From an uncultured Cellulomonas sp. (GTDB lineage: Bacteria; Actinomycetota; Actinomycetes; Actinomycetales; Cellulomonadaceae): DNA of 64,000 nt. Below are positions 51,528-59,816 of the stretch, one piece after another. Made by a program: the position numbers and the translations under genes. The stretch spans positions 186,001 to 250,000 of the forward strand of contig NZ_CANLTL010000002.1 in assembly GCF_947494015.1 (NCBI RefSeq), written 5' to 3'. The notes beneath the pieces were generated by a model. That model was not told the origin of the DNA, made no database searches, and saw only the letters and a list, made by a program, of their open reading frames with translations. Every line of letters begins with the position of its first letter. The first letter of the stretch is position 1.

Positions 51528-52448
51528 TCAGGCGCGCACGATGATCGCGGACTCGGTGTCGCCGGCGAGCTCGCACCCGACGGCCCAGCCCCGGCTGTTG
51601 ACCGCACTCAGCATCGAGACGCCGTCGTCCGGCGCGGGGAAGGTCCGCACCGAGCCGGCGCGGGTGCGCACGAACGCGCGCTGGGGCGAGTACTGCTCGC
51701 CGACGACGTCGCCCCGGGCGTTGACCGCGAGCGCGCTGCCCGTCCCGCCGAGCGCGGTGACCGCCCCGTCGGCCGACCAGCTCACCGGCTCGATGGTGCC
51801 GTCGGTCCGGTAGCTGTACCCGACGGCCTGTCCGGCGTCGTTGATGCCGATCGCCAGGCTGTGCCCACCGAGCGACTCCAGCCGGGTCGTGGTGCCGTCG
51901 GCGTCCCACCGGACGGCGACCTGGAGGTCGCCGTCCCAGACGTCCCCGACGACCTGCCCGGAGGCGTTGACGGCCAGGGCGCCGCTGCGCACGCCCGGCG
52001 CGGTCAGCCGCGTGATCGTCCCGTCCTTCGCCCGTCGGAACGCCGTGCGCTCCTGCGACGGCCACGGCTCGGAGACGTCACCGACCGTCACGCCAGTCGC
52101 CGAGACGTCGTCGAAGCGCCACCGCTCGTCGGGGTCTGCTGCCGCGGGGGTCAGCGCGACGGTGCGCCGGCCGTCCCACAGGACCGGCTCGGCGCCGACG
52201 GCGCCGAGGACCTGACCACGGTCGTTGATCGCCACGGCCTCGGTCAGGCCACCGGGCAGCCCCCGGACCCGGCCGTCGCGCACCACGTGCGTCGCGGTCA
52301 GGACCATGCCGCTGGTGGTCACGTCGACGGCGCACTCGGCCACACCGAGGTGCTGCGCTCCCCTGCTGGGCCGGGCGGCCTCGGCCGGCCCGGCGCTCGA
52401 CATCCCGATGACCAGTGCCGCCATCACGGCACCCGTTGCTCGCTTCAC
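51528..52448 (-). CDS. Secreted HAF-repeat (beta-propeller-like) protein
   Basis: 306 aa from GTG 52448 behind GGGGGACGAAC. A signal peptide (residues 1-25, ATGAVMAALVIGMSSAGPAE) ends in AEAA. Five or more repeats carry the HAF signature AINDRGQVLG: AINDRGQVLGAVG, AVNASGQVVGDVW, GINDAGQAVGYSY, AVNARGDVVGEQY, AVNSRGWAVGCEL. These repeats are typical of extracellular HAF-family proteins of unknown function, probably propeller-shaped. A lone cysteine pair (ECAVD, VGCEL) could be a disulfide. It is convergent with the small membrane protein; exonuclease III follows on the same strand with a separate start. Confidence 0.85.
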   Translation of the reverse strand: MKRATGAVMAALVIGMSSAGPAEAARPSRGAQHLGVAECAVDVTTSGMVLTATHVVRDGRVRGLPGGLTEAVAINDRGQVLGAVGAEPVLWDGRRTVALTPAAADPDERWRFDDVSATGVTVGDVSEPWPSQERTAFRRAKDGTITRLTAPGVRSGALAVNASGQVVGDVWDGDLQVAVRWDADGTTTRLESLGGHSLAIGINDAGQAVGYSYRTDGTIEPVSWSADGAVTALGGTGSALAVNARGDVVGEQYSPQRAFVRTRAGSVRTFPAPDDGVSMLSAVNSRGWAVGCELAGDTESAIIVRA

Positions 52449-52600
52449 GTTCGTCCCCCTGCTGCTGCCACCCGGGCCGGTGCGACCCGGTGGCAGAACT
52501 GTCCACCCCCGGGGGCGCCGGACCACCCGAACGGGTGATGTCGCGGCGGGGTTCACCCGCCGTTTCACCCGCCCCGCACGCACCCACGCGCGGTCACCGC

Positions 52601-53428
52601 TCAGAGGTGGTACTCCACCACCAGCGGCGCGTGGTCGCTCCAGCGCTGGTCGTACGCGTCGGCACGGTCCACCGTCGCCGTCCGGGCGCTCTGCGCGAGC
52701 GCGGGCGTCGCGAGCTGGTAGTCGATCCGCCAGCCGGCGTCGTTGTCGAACGCCTTGCCGCGCCACGACCACCACGTGAACGGCCCGGGACCCTCGCCAC
52801 CGAGGTCGCGCCCGAGGTCGCGCCAGCCCAGCTCGAGCCACCGGTCCACGTACGCGCGCTCCTCGGGCAGGAAGCCCGCCGACGTGCGGTTCCCCTTCCA
52901 GTTCTTGATGTCGACCTCACGGTGGGCGATGTTGAGGTCCCCCGCGACCACGGCGAGGCCGCCGTCGGCGGCGATCTGCGCCAACCGTGCGGTGACCAGC
53001 TCCAGGAAGGCGTACTTCTCGTCCATGGACGGGGTGCCGACCGTGCCGGAGTGCAGGTACGCCGAGACGACGGTGAGCGTGCGGGCCGGCGCGCCGTCCT
53101 CGCCCGGGAGCTCCAGGTCCGCCTCGACCCAGCGGCCGGTGTTGGTCGCGACGCCCTGGTCCAGGTTGATCCGGATCGCGCTCATCGGCAGGCGGGACGC
53201 GATCGCGACCCCGGCGCGGCCCTTCGCGTCGCTCTCGGCGTGCGCGAGGTCCCACCGGTCGGTGGGCAGCAGGTCCCCGAGCAGGCCCTCCGGCGCGCGG
53301 ACCTCCTGCAGGAGCAGCACATCGGGCGCGCGGGTCTCCAGCCACTGCCCCATGCCGCGCTTGAGGGCGGCGCGGATCCCGTTCACGTTGGCGGTCGCGA
53401 TCGTCAGCACCGGGACATCCAACCCCAT
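52601..53428 (-). CDS. xthA: Exonuclease III (AP endonuclease)
   Basis: 275 aa, endonuclease/exonuclease/phosphatase fold. Motifs in order are ATANVNGIRAALKRGM, VLLLQEVRAPE, GVAIASR, YLHSGT, AGDLNIAHREVDIKNWKGNR, the mid-domain FTWWSWRGKAFDNDAGWRID and the catalytic pair WSDHAPLVVEYHL. It repairs abasic sites and 3' damage. ATG 53428 was chosen (MGLDVPVLTIAT), after removal of a 38-residue non-conserved open frame upstream. It is divergent from the small glyoxalase-fold gene by 94 bp. Confidence 0.94.
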   Translation of the reverse strand: MGLDVPVLTIATANVNGIRAALKRGMGQWLETRAPDVLLLQEVRAPEGLLGDLLPTDRWDLAHAESDAKGRAGVAIASRLPMSAIRINLDQGVATNTGRWVEADLELPGEDGAPARTLTVVSAYLHSGTVGTPSMDEKYAFLELVTARLAQIAADGGLAVVAGDLNIAHREVDIKNWKGNRTSAGFLPEERAYVDRWLELGWRDLGRDLGGEGPGPFTWWSWRGKAFDNDAGWRIDYQLATPALAQSARTATVDRADAYDQRWSDHAPLVVEYHL

Positions 53429-53522
53429 GCCACCGACACGGCCCTGGGGCCCGGACGTGGCGTGCCTCGCGTCCGGCGGCCCGCCTCTGGCCCCGCGGCG
53501 CGGGTCACGGCACGATGGCGCC

Positions 53523-53876
53523 ATGATCGGACGACTCGACACCGTGGTCCTGGACTGCCCCGATCCGCGTGCCGCCGCGGACTTCTACGCCGCCGTGCTG
53601 GGCCTGGAGGTCGTGAACGACGACGGCGACTGGGTGGACATCGGCGGCCCCGGCGGGCCGCGGCTGTCGTTCCAGCTCGCGCCGGACCTCGTGGCGCCGA
53701 CCTGGCCGGACCCGACCGTCCCCCAGCAGCTGCACCTCGACATCGCCGTCGAGGACATCTCCGAGGCGCAGGACCGCGTGCTGGGCCTCGGCGCGCGGCT
53801 GATCTCCGACGACCACGACGGGTTCCGCGTGTACGCCGACCCGGCCGGGCACCCGTTCTGCCTGACCTACGGCTGA
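53523..53876 (+). CDS. VOC/glyoxalase-like small protein
   Basis: 117 aa, one VOC fold of the Glyoxalase_6 type. It begins MIGRLDTVVLDCPDPRAAAD, then FYAAVLGLEVVNDDGDWVDI, QLHLDIAVEDISEAQDRVL and DGFRVYADPAGHPFCLTYG. The metal positions of true glyoxalases are only partly present, so many such proteins are ligand-binding or resistance-related. ATG 53523. It converges with the Gdx exporter gene 25 bp away. The substrate is unknown. Confidence 0.85.
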   Translation: MIGRLDTVVLDCPDPRAAADFYAAVLGLEVVNDDGDWVDIGGPGGPRLSFQLAPDLVAPTWPDPTVPQQLHLDIAVEDISEAQDRVLGLGARLISDDHDGFRVYADPAGHPFCLTYG

Positions 53877-53901
53877 GCCGCCGGCCGCCGCTCGCCGCGG
53901 A

Positions 53902-54216
53902 TCAGTGGACGAGCTTGAGCCCGATCACGCACCCGACGATGCCGAGCAGCAGCAGGATCTTGACCAGCGACACCGGCTCGGTGCCCGTCGCCATCGCGTA
54001 GGCGACGGTCAGGGACGCCCCGATGCCGACCCACACCGCGTACGACGTCCCCACGGGCAGCTCGCGCATCGCGTACGCGAGCCCGGCCATGCTGAGCACG
54101 ACCGAGACGCCGAACACCGCCGTCGGGCCCGGTTTGGTGAAGCCCTCCGACCGGCCCAGCGCCGTGGCCCAGACGGCCTCCAGCACACCGGACGCGACGA
54201 GAACGAGCCAGGCCAT
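53902..54216 (-). CDS. gdx: Gdx/SugE-type SMR guanidinium exporter
   Basis: 104 aa, four transmembrane helices, small multidrug resistance fold. The essential Glu is E13 in TM1 (VLEAVWATALGRSEGF), and the Gdx-subtype signature is GFTKPGPT. Other helices include VVLSMAGLAYAMREL, YAVWVGIGASLTVAYAMAT and ILLLLGIVGCVIGLKL. Gdx proteins export guanidinium in exchange for protons. Starts at ATG 54216 with CCGGAGGAGTGG. The 5' leader holds a guanidine-III riboswitch, which fixes the subtype as guanidinium exporter rather than a broad drug pump. Confidence 0.93.
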   Translation of the reverse strand: MAWLVLVASGVLEAVWATALGRSEGFTKPGPTAVFGVSVVLSMAGLAYAMRELPVGTSYAVWVGIGASLTVAYAMATGTEPVSLVKILLLLGIVGCVIGLKLVH

Positions 54217-54228
54217 GACCACTCCTCC

Positions 54229-54271
54229 GGCACCGTCTTGTCGCTGGCCGGGTACGGCACCCCTCGTCCGG
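54229..54271 (-). promoter_or_regulatory. Guanidine-III (ykkC-III) riboswitch
   Basis: On the minus strand: CCGGACGAGGGGTGCC, then GTACCCGGCCAGCGACAAGA and CGGTGCC. This matches the guanidine-III consensus CCGGACGAGGUGCGCC / GUACCCGG / GGACAAGACGGCGC almost base for base. The 3' pairing strand (ACAAGACGGTGCC) lies directly before CCGGAGGAG, the gdx ribosome-binding site, so control is probably translational. Confidence 0.92.
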
Positions 54272-54359
54272 GAGCCTGCACGGCTCTGCGGCGCACCCTG
54301 CCAGCGGCGGGCCGGGCCCGGCAACCGCCCGGACCCGGCCCCACGCCGCGCCTGCGGGC

Positions 54360-55238
54360 TCACCCCGCGGCCGCCTCCGCGCTGTCCACCACGTTCGCGA
54401 GCAGCATGGCCCGCGTCATCGGACCCACGCCGCCCGGGTTGGGCGAGACCCACGCCGCGATGTCGGCGACGCCCGGGTCGACGTCGCCGGCCAGCCGGGT
54501 CTTGCCGGACTCGTCCACCACCCGGGTCACGCCGACGTCGAGCACGATGGCGCCGGGCTTGACGATGTCGGGGGTGATGATGCCGGGCACCCCGGCTGCG
54601 GCCACCACGACGTCGGCGTGGCGCGTGTGCTCGGCGAGGTCGTGGGTGCCGGTGTGGGTCAGGGTCACCGTGGCGTTGTGCTCGCGGCGGGTCAGCAGCA
54701 GCCCGATGCTGCGGCCCACCGTGGTGCCCCGTCCCACCACGACGACGTCCTGCCCCGCGAGGCTGATGCCGTGCCGGACGAGCAGCTCGATGATGCCGCG
54801 CGGCGTGCACGGCAGCGGGGAGTCGACCGGTTCGCTGACCCGCAGGACGAGGCGGCCCAGGTTGGTCGGGTGCAGGCCGTCGGCGTCCTTGGCCGGGTCG
54901 ACCAGCTCCAGCACCCGGTTGGTGTCGATGCCGGCGGGCAGCGGCAGCTGGACGATGTACCCGGTGCAGGCCGGGTCGGCGTTGAGCCGCTCGACGGCCG
55001 CCTCGATGTCGGCCTGGGTGGCGTCGGCGGGCAGGTCCACGCGGATCGAGGCGATGCCCACCTCGGCGCAGTCCCTGTGCTTGCCACCGACGTAGGCGCG
55101 ACTGCCAGGGTCGTCGCCGACCAGCACGGTGCCGAGCCCGGGGACGATCCCGCGCTCGCGCAGCGCGGTGACCCGCTCGGTGAGCTCGGCCTTGATCGCG
55201 CGCGCGGTCGCGGTGCCGTCCAGGACCTGGGCGCTCAC
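54360..55238 (-). CDS. folD: Bifunctional methylenetetrahydrofolate dehydrogenase/cyclohydrolase
   Basis: 292 aa. An N-terminal catalytic domain has [14 protein letters not shown] (catalytic Lys in YVxxK), [12 protein letters not shown] and DVDGxxPxN-like [11 protein letters not shown]. The Rossmann half holds [17 protein letters not shown] and [14 protein letters not shown]. It interconverts methylene- and formyl-tetrahydrofolate. GTG 55238 overlaps the glyA stop by four bases, so the two are translationally coupled. The upstream glyA leader riboswitch should therefore control both genes. Confidence 0.95.
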   Translation of the reverse strand: MSAQVLDGTATARAIKAELTERVTALRERGIVPGLGTVLVGDDPGSRAYVGGKHRDCAEVGIASIRVDLPADATQADIEAAVERLNADPACTGYIVQLPLPAGIDTNRVLELVDPAKDADGLHPTNLGRLVLRVSEPVDSPLPCTPRGIIELLVRHGISLAGQDVVVVGRGTTVGRSIGLLLTRREHNATVTLTHTGTHDLAEHTRHADVVVAAAGVPGIITPDIVKPGAIVLDVGVTRVVDESGKTRLAGDVDPGVADIAAWVSPNPGGVGPMTRAMLLANVVDSAEAAAG

Positions 55239-56557
55239 TGGACCAGGCCCGGGTAGAGCGGGAACGCCTCGGCGAGCGTCGCGACCCGGGCGCGCAGCGT
55301 CTCCAGGTCGGCCGAGGCGCCGCCCACGAGCGCGGTCGCGATGATGTCGGCGACCTCGGTGAACTCCGCGTCGCCGAACCCGCGCGTCGCCAGCGCCGGG
55401 GTGCCGATGCGCAGGCCGGAGGTGACGCGCGGCGGGCGCGGGTCGAACGGCACGGCGTTGCGGTTCACGGTGATGCCGGCCGCGTGCAGCAGGTCCTCGG
55501 CTTCCTGCCCGTCCAGGGCGGAGTGGCGCAGGTCGACCAGGACCAGGTGCACGTCGGTGCCGCCGGTGAGCACCGAGACGCCCGCCGCGGCGACGTCGGG
55601 CGCGGTGAGGCGCTCGGCGATGATGCGGGCGCCGTCCAGCGTGCGCTGCTGGCGGGCGGCGAAGTCCTGCGACGCGGCGATCTTGAACGACACCGCCTTC
55701 GCGGCGATGACGTGCATGAGCGGCCCGCCCTGCTGGCCGGGGAACACCGCGGAGTCGATCTTCTTGGCGTGCTCCTGCTTGCTGAGGATGAAGCCCGACC
55801 GCGGACCGCCGATCGTCTTGTGCACCGTGGAGGAGACGACGTCGGCGTGCGGCACCGGGCTCGGGTGCAGGCCGGCGGCGACCAGGCCGGCGAAGTGCGC
55901 CATGTCGACCCACAGCTTGGCGCCGACCTCGTCCGCGACGGACCGGAACGCGGCGAAGTCGAGCTGGCGGGGGTAGGCCGACCAGCCGGCGATGATGACG
56001 TCGGGCCGGTGCTCGAGGGCGCGCTGCCGCACGACGTCCATGTCGACCAGGAACGTGTCGGGGTCCACCCCGTAGGCGCCGACGTCGTACAGGCGGCCGG
56101 AGAAGTTGATCTTCATGCCGTGCGTCAGGTGCCCGCCGTGCGCCAGCTCCAGGCCGAGGATCTTGTCCCCGGCGTTGATGAGCGCGTGCAGGACGGCGGC
56201 GTTGGCGCTCGCCCCCGAGTGCGGCTGGACGTTGGCGTGCTCGGCACCGAACAGCTCCCGGGCGCGGGCGATCGCGAGGTTCTCGGCGATGTCGACCTGC
56301 TCGCAGCCGCCGTAGTAGCGCCGGCCGGGGTACCCCTCGGCGTACTTGTTCGTCAGCACGGAGCCCTGGGCCTGCAAGACGGCACGAGGGACGAAGTTCT
56401 CGCTCGCGATCATCTCCAGGGTGCCGCGCTGGCGCTCGAGCTCGCCGTCGAGCACGGCGGCGATCTCGGGGTCGACCTGGGACAGGGGCTGGTCGAGGAC
56501 GCCGGGCTGGGCGTTCTCGGGCAGGGCGTCGGTCAGGACGTCGGACTCGGAGGGCAT
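55235..56557 (-). CDS. glyA: Serine hydroxymethyltransferase
   Basis: 440 aa, PLP fold-type I. The PLP lysine is K247 in [13 protein letters not shown], with [31 protein letters not shown] and [17 protein letters not shown]. It makes glycine and methylene-tetrahydrofolate from serine. ATG 56557 has GAGGAGAACC. The first 30 residues are an extension compared with many homologues. It is the first gene of a glyA-folD unit whose leader carries a ZTP riboswitch. Confidence 0.96.
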   Translation of the reverse strand: MPSESDVLTDALPENAQPGVLDQPLSQVDPEIAAVLDGELERQRGTLEMIASENFVPRAVLQAQGSVLTNKYAEGYPGRRYYGGCEQVDIAENLAIARARELFGAEHANVQPHSGASANAAVLHALINAGDKILGLELAHGGHLTHGMKINFSGRLYDVGAYGVDPDTFLVDMDVVRQRALEHRPDVIIAGWSAYPRQLDFAAFRSVADEVGAKLWVDMAHFAGLVAAGLHPSPVPHADVVSSTVHKTIGGPRSGFILSKQEHAKKIDSAVFPGQQGGPLMHVIAAKAVSFKIAASQDFAARQQRTLDGARIIAERLTAPDVAAAGVSVLTGGTDVHLVLVDLRHSALDGQEAEDLLHAAGITVNRNAVPFDPRPPRVTSGLRIGTPALATRGFGDAEFTEVADIIATALVGGASADLETLRARVATLAEAFPLYPGLVQ

Positions 56558-56638
56558 GGTTCTCCTCGCGCCTTCAGCAGTGTCGTGGGGATCCCGGAGT
56601 CGGTCCGGGCACGCACACGCGGGTGTGGTGACCGCCGG

Positions 56639-56720
56639 GCCCAGGCGTACGACCCATGGTCTGCTGCTGCTGCGTCGCTCCCTGGTGGTGACCCACCTTC
56701 GCCAGTCGCGACGCGGGTCA
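56639..56720 (-). promoter_or_regulatory. ZTP (pfl) riboswitch upstream of glyA
   Basis: On the minus strand: CGCGACTGGCG, then GAAGGTGGGTCACCACCAGG and GAGCGA, and after a variable loop CGTACGCCTGGGC. These are the conserved halves of the pfl/ZTP aptamer (GACTGGCG, GGTGGG..ACCAC, GGGAGCG and CCGCCTGGGC). ZTP/ZMP signals folate shortage and commonly controls glyA, folD and pur genes. About 80 bases separate it from the start codon, holding the expression platform, which I cannot resolve. Confidence 0.9.
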
Positions 56721-56754
56721 GCCTAGCAAGGCGGTCGCGACCGCAGAGCGGCGC

Positions 56755-57279
56755 TCAGGCGTGCTCGACGACGTCGGGCGCCGCGTCGTCCTCCGGCTCG
56801 TCGTCGCCGAGGATCTTGCGCAGGTAGGCGTAGGTGAGGTCGCCGGCGGTGCGGTCGTACTGGTGCTCGTAGCCGTGCTTCTCGTACAGCGCGATGTTGT
56901 GCGCCGAGTCCTGGCCGGTGAAGACCCAGATCTCCTGGGTGCCCTCGGGCAGGTACGGCAGGACGGCGAACAGCAGCTGGGTGCCGATCCCCTGCCCCTG
57001 CAGGTCCGGCGCCACCGCGAGGCGGCCCAGCGTGGCGCGCTGCCCCTCGAGGCTGACCCGGATCGACCCCACGAGGCGGTGCCCGGCCCGCGCACCCAGG
57101 GTCACGACGCCGTCGGCGGCCAGGTCCTCGCGCAGCTCGGCCAGGGTCTGGGTCAGCGGCGGGATGTTCGGGTCGCCGTAGACCTGCGCCTCGCTGACGA
57201 AGGCCGCCCGACGCAGCGTCAGCAGCTCACCGGCCTCGTCGTCGGTGACGCGGGCGATGGTGACGTCGAGTGCGGTCAT
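56755..57279 (-). CDS. GNAT family N-acetyltransferase
   Basis: 174 aa. The acetyl-CoA-binding motif A reads LAVAPDLQGQGIGTQLLFAV (Q-x-x-G-x-G), preceded by ATLGR and followed by WVFTGQDSAHNIALYEKHGY (motif B). It starts MTALDVTIARVTDDEAGELL at ATG 57279. The acyl acceptor is unknown. It is divergent from purU by 47 bp and precedes the glyA leader, but its own stop lies 34 bases before the riboswitch, so it is probably a separate unit. Confidence 0.88.
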   Translation of the reverse strand: MTALDVTIARVTDDEAGELLTLRRAAFVSEAQVYGDPNIPPLTQTLAELREDLAADGVVTLGARAGHRLVGSIRVSLEGQRATLGRLAVAPDLQGQGIGTQLLFAVLPYLPEGTQEIWVFTGQDSAHNIALYEKHGYEHQYDRTAGDLTYAYLRKILGDDEPEDDAAPDVVEHA

Positions 57280-57326
57280 GGACTCATCGTGTCAGCCGCT
57301 GGGGACCCCGACTACTCTGACCACCC

Positions 57327-58232
57327 GTGTCCCACGCATCGGAACCGGTCGTCCCCTCGAACGGCGCAGCCGCCACGCCGGCGGCCGACCTCCAGCACTG
57401 GGTGCTGACGCTCTCCTGCCCGGACCGGCCGGGGATCGTGCACGCCGTGGCCGGCCTGCTCGCCGAGCACGGGGGCAACATCACCGAGTCCCAGCAGTTC
57501 GGGGACCCGACGACGGGGCTGTTCTTCATGCGGGTCCAGGTGGAGTCGTCCTCACCGCGCGCCGAGCTCGAGGGCGCACTGACCGAGCTGGCGGACCGGT
57601 TCGCCATGACGTGGGGGCTGGACCTGGCCGGTCGCCCGGTGCGGACCCTGGTGATGGGCTCGACGGCGGCGCACTGCCTCAACGACCTGGCGTTCCGCCA
57701 GCGCTCGGAGAACCTGCCCGTGGAGATCGTCGCGGTGGTCTCCAACCACACCGCCCTGGCCGACCTCGCCGCCTTCTACGGCATCCCGTTCCACCACGTC
57801 CCGGTCACCAAGGCGACCAAGGCGCAGGCCGAGACGGCGCTGCTGGCGCTGGTCGCCGACCTCGACGTCGAGCTGGTCGTGCTGGCGCGGTACATGCAGA
57901 TCCTGTCCGACGACCTGTGCCGGGCGCTGTCGGGGCGGATCATCAACATCCACCACTCGTTCCTGCCGTCCTTCAAGGGCGCCCGCCCGTACGCCCAGGC
58001 GCACGACCGCGGGGTCAAGCTCATCGGCGCGACCGCGCACTACGTCACCGGCGACCTCGACGAGGGCCCGATCATCGAGCAGGACGTCGAGCGGGTGGAC
58101 CACAGCCGCACGGTGGAGGACCTGGTGGCGCTGGGGCAGGACGTCGAGCGTCGCGCGCTGGCCCGGGCGGTGCGCTGGCACGCCGAGCACCGGGTGCTCC
58201 TCAACGGGCACCGGACCATCGTCTTCCGCTGA
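57327..58232 (+). CDS. purU: Formyltetrahydrofolate deformylase
   Basis: 301 aa. An N-terminal ACT domain (about 17-95, LSCPDRPGIVHAVAGLLAEH) precedes a formyltransferase-like hydrolase domain. The catalytic Asn-His motif is IINIHHSFLPSFKGARPY and the Asp is in ATAHYVTGDLDEGPIIEQD. It hydrolyses 10-formyl-tetrahydrofolate to formate, balancing the one-carbon pool. GTG 57327 is the start. It is close to folD and glyA though on the opposite strand, giving a local folate group; no riboswitch is seen before it. Confidence 0.94.
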   Translation: MSHASEPVVPSNGAAATPAADLQHWVLTLSCPDRPGIVHAVAGLLAEHGGNITESQQFGDPTTGLFFMRVQVESSSPRAELEGALTELADRFAMTWGLDLAGRPVRTLVMGSTAAHCLNDLAFRQRSENLPVEIVAVVSNHTALADLAAFYGIPFHHVPVTKATKAQAETALLALVADLDVELVVLARYMQILSDDLCRALSGRIINIHHSFLPSFKGARPYAQAHDRGVKLIGATAHYVTGDLDEGPIIEQDVERVDHSRTVEDLVALGQDVERRALARAVRWHAEHRVLLNGHRTIVFR

Positions 58233-58251
58233 TCGGCGCCCGCCCTCGCGG

Positions 58252-58599
58252 TCAGCCCGTCGCGCGGCGCCGCCGGCCGCGCCGGTAGCCGACCGCGCCG
58301 CTGACCAGCACGGCTCCCGCACCGGCCACCAGGCCGCCCCACAGCGCGCCGGGGTGCACGACGACGACACCGGGCAGGTACACCTCTCCGCTCAGCGGCG
58401 CGTAGGCGAACCAGCCGAAGTCCGCGACGCCGACGGGGCGCAGCACCAGGACGACCGTGGTGATCAGGCCCGCCACGAGCAGCACCACACCGGCCACGAG
58501 CACCGTGCGCGCCCGGTCGTGCGTCGGGGCCTTCGGTCCCGGCTGTCCCGGCGCGGGGCCGGGTGCACCGTCGCGGGCGCCGGGGGCGTCGTCGTCCAT
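58252..58599 (-). CDS. Hypothetical two-helix membrane protein
   Basis: 115 aa. A disordered Pro/Gly-rich N-terminus (residues 1-30) precedes two transmembrane helices: TVLVAGVVLLVAGLITTVVL (about 32-52) and WGGLVAGAGAVLVSGAVGYR (about 86-105). A short loop lies between (FGWFAYAPLSGEVYLPG), then an Arg-rich end. I do not recognise the family; proteins of this build with the FAYAPL loop are common in actinobacteria. ATG 58599. It is convergent with purU. Confidence 0.7.
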   Translation of the reverse strand: MDDDAPGARDGAPGPAPGQPGPKAPTHDRARTVLVAGVVLLVAGLITTVVLVLRPVGVADFGWFAYAPLSGEVYLPGVVVVHPGALWGGLVAGAGAVLVSGAVGYRRGRRRRATG

Positions 58600-58680
58600 C
58601 GGGCGAGGCTACGCCGCCGCGGAACCCGGACCGGGTGCGCCGGCCGCGCGTCCCGCGCGACCGGGGTGCAGGATCGGCGC

Positions 58681-59433
58681 ATGACCTCACCGACCGTGCT
58701 GGTGACCGGCGCCGCCGGCCGGGTCGCCGGCCAGCTGCTGGCCGGCCTGGACGACGTCCGCCTGCGTCTGCTGGACCGGCGCAGGCCCGAGGAGCCCTCC
58801 GGCGCGCAGGTGCTCGTCGGCGAGCTCACCGACCGCGACCTGCTGGCGCGGGCGGTCGACGGGGTGGACGCCGTCGTGCACCTGGCCGGTGAGCCGAACC
58901 CGGACGCCGACTGGGCGGACCTGGAGGCCCCCAACGTGGACGGGTTCGTGGCCCTCCTCGGCGCCGCGCAGGAGCACGGGGTGCGCCGGGTGGTCTACGC
59001 CAGCTCCGTGCACGCGATGGGGCGGTACGAGGCGGAGGGTCGCTACCCGATCGACCCGACGTGGGCACCGGCCCCGTGCTGCCCGTACGGCGCGACCAAG
59101 GCGTTCGACGAGGCCATCGCCGGGGTGTTCGCGCACCGCCACGGCGTCAGCACGATCGGCCTGCGGCTGGGTGCGACCGAGCCGGAGCCGTTCGCGGCCC
59201 GGCAGCTGCCGGGATGGCTCGGACCGGCCGATCTGCGCCAGCTCGTGCTGCGGGCGATCGAGGCGGATGTGCGCACCGGGATGTACTCGGCCGTCTCGGC
59301 GAACAGCGGCGGTCGCTGGTCGCTCGGCACCGCGCGCGCCGACCTGGGGTACCAGCCGGTGCTGGACTCTGCGGACTGGGCCGACCGGGTCGAGGACGAC
59401 GGCGCCGGGCTGACGACCTGCCGCCACCCCTGA
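58681..59433 (+). CDS. NAD-dependent epimerase/dehydratase (uronate dehydrogenase-like)
   Basis: 250 aa, short-chain (extended) Rossmann fold. The nucleotide loop is VTGAAGRVAGQLL at residues 8-20. The Ser/Tyr/Lys triad is in VVYASSVHAMG and YGATKAFDEAI (YxxxK), and LRLGATEPEP is present. The size and substrate loop (FAARQLPGWLGPADLRQL) recall uronate dehydrogenase. It starts ATG 58681. The C-terminal lobe (LGYQPVLDSADWADRV) is short. Substrate unproven. It stands alone between divergent genes. Confidence 0.85.
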   Translation: MTSPTVLVTGAAGRVAGQLLAGLDDVRLRLLDRRRPEEPSGAQVLVGELTDRDLLARAVDGVDAVVHLAGEPNPDADWADLEAPNVDGFVALLGAAQEHGVRRVVYASSVHAMGRYEAEGRYPIDPTWAPAPCCPYGATKAFDEAIAGVFAHRHGVSTIGLRLGATEPEPFAARQLPGWLGPADLRQLVLRAIEADVRTGMYSAVSANSGGRWSLGTARADLGYQPVLDSADWADRVEDDGAGLTTCRHP

Positions 59434-59461
59434 CGCGACCGCGGACGTCGGCCGGGCCGCC

Positions 59462-59665
59462 TCAGTCGGTGGACGTCTCCCGGGCGAGGCGGGCCCGCCG
59501 GGCGGCGGCCACCTTGGCGGCCCGCTCCCGCTCCAGCCGCCGGTGCGGGTCCGTGCCCCCGCCCAGCTGCGCCGGACCGAACAGGTGCAGCGTGGTGTAC
59601 CGGATCCGGTACCCGATCCGGTAGCGCAGGGACAGGCCTTCGTTCTTCTCGCGCCGCGTGCTCAT
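59462..59665 (-). CDS. Small basic conserved protein, 67 aa
   Basis: MSTRREKNEGLSLRYRIGYR then IRYTTLHLFGPAQLGGGTDP, ending in a charged helix (LERERAAKVAAARRARLARE). A short repeated YRIGYRIRY marks the family, which I recall from other actinobacteria without a function. ATG 59665 has GGAGCGAGCGAC upstream. It is soluble and strongly basic, and could bind nucleic acid. It is convergent with the epimerase gene. Confidence 0.65.
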   Translation of the reverse strand: MSTRREKNEGLSLRYRIGYRIRYTTLHLFGPAQLGGGTDPHRRLERERAAKVAAARRARLARETSTD

Positions 59666-59816
59666 GTCGCTCGCTCCAGCCGGTGGGCGACGCCGCCGGG
59701 CGCCGAGGGTGAGGCACGCACTGTAACGGCGCCGCCCGGCACCGTCGGGCGCGGGGCCTGCCAGTGCCCGGACCCCACCGGGCCGGGCCGGGCGGGCCGG
59801 CGGACGCCCGCTGACG

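Noticed and set aside
54272-54359. Guanidine-I riboswitch or second aptamer further upstream of gdx
   Set aside because: The conserved guanidine-I core is not present; the GC-rich inverted repeat here more likely terminates folD or forms part of the leader.
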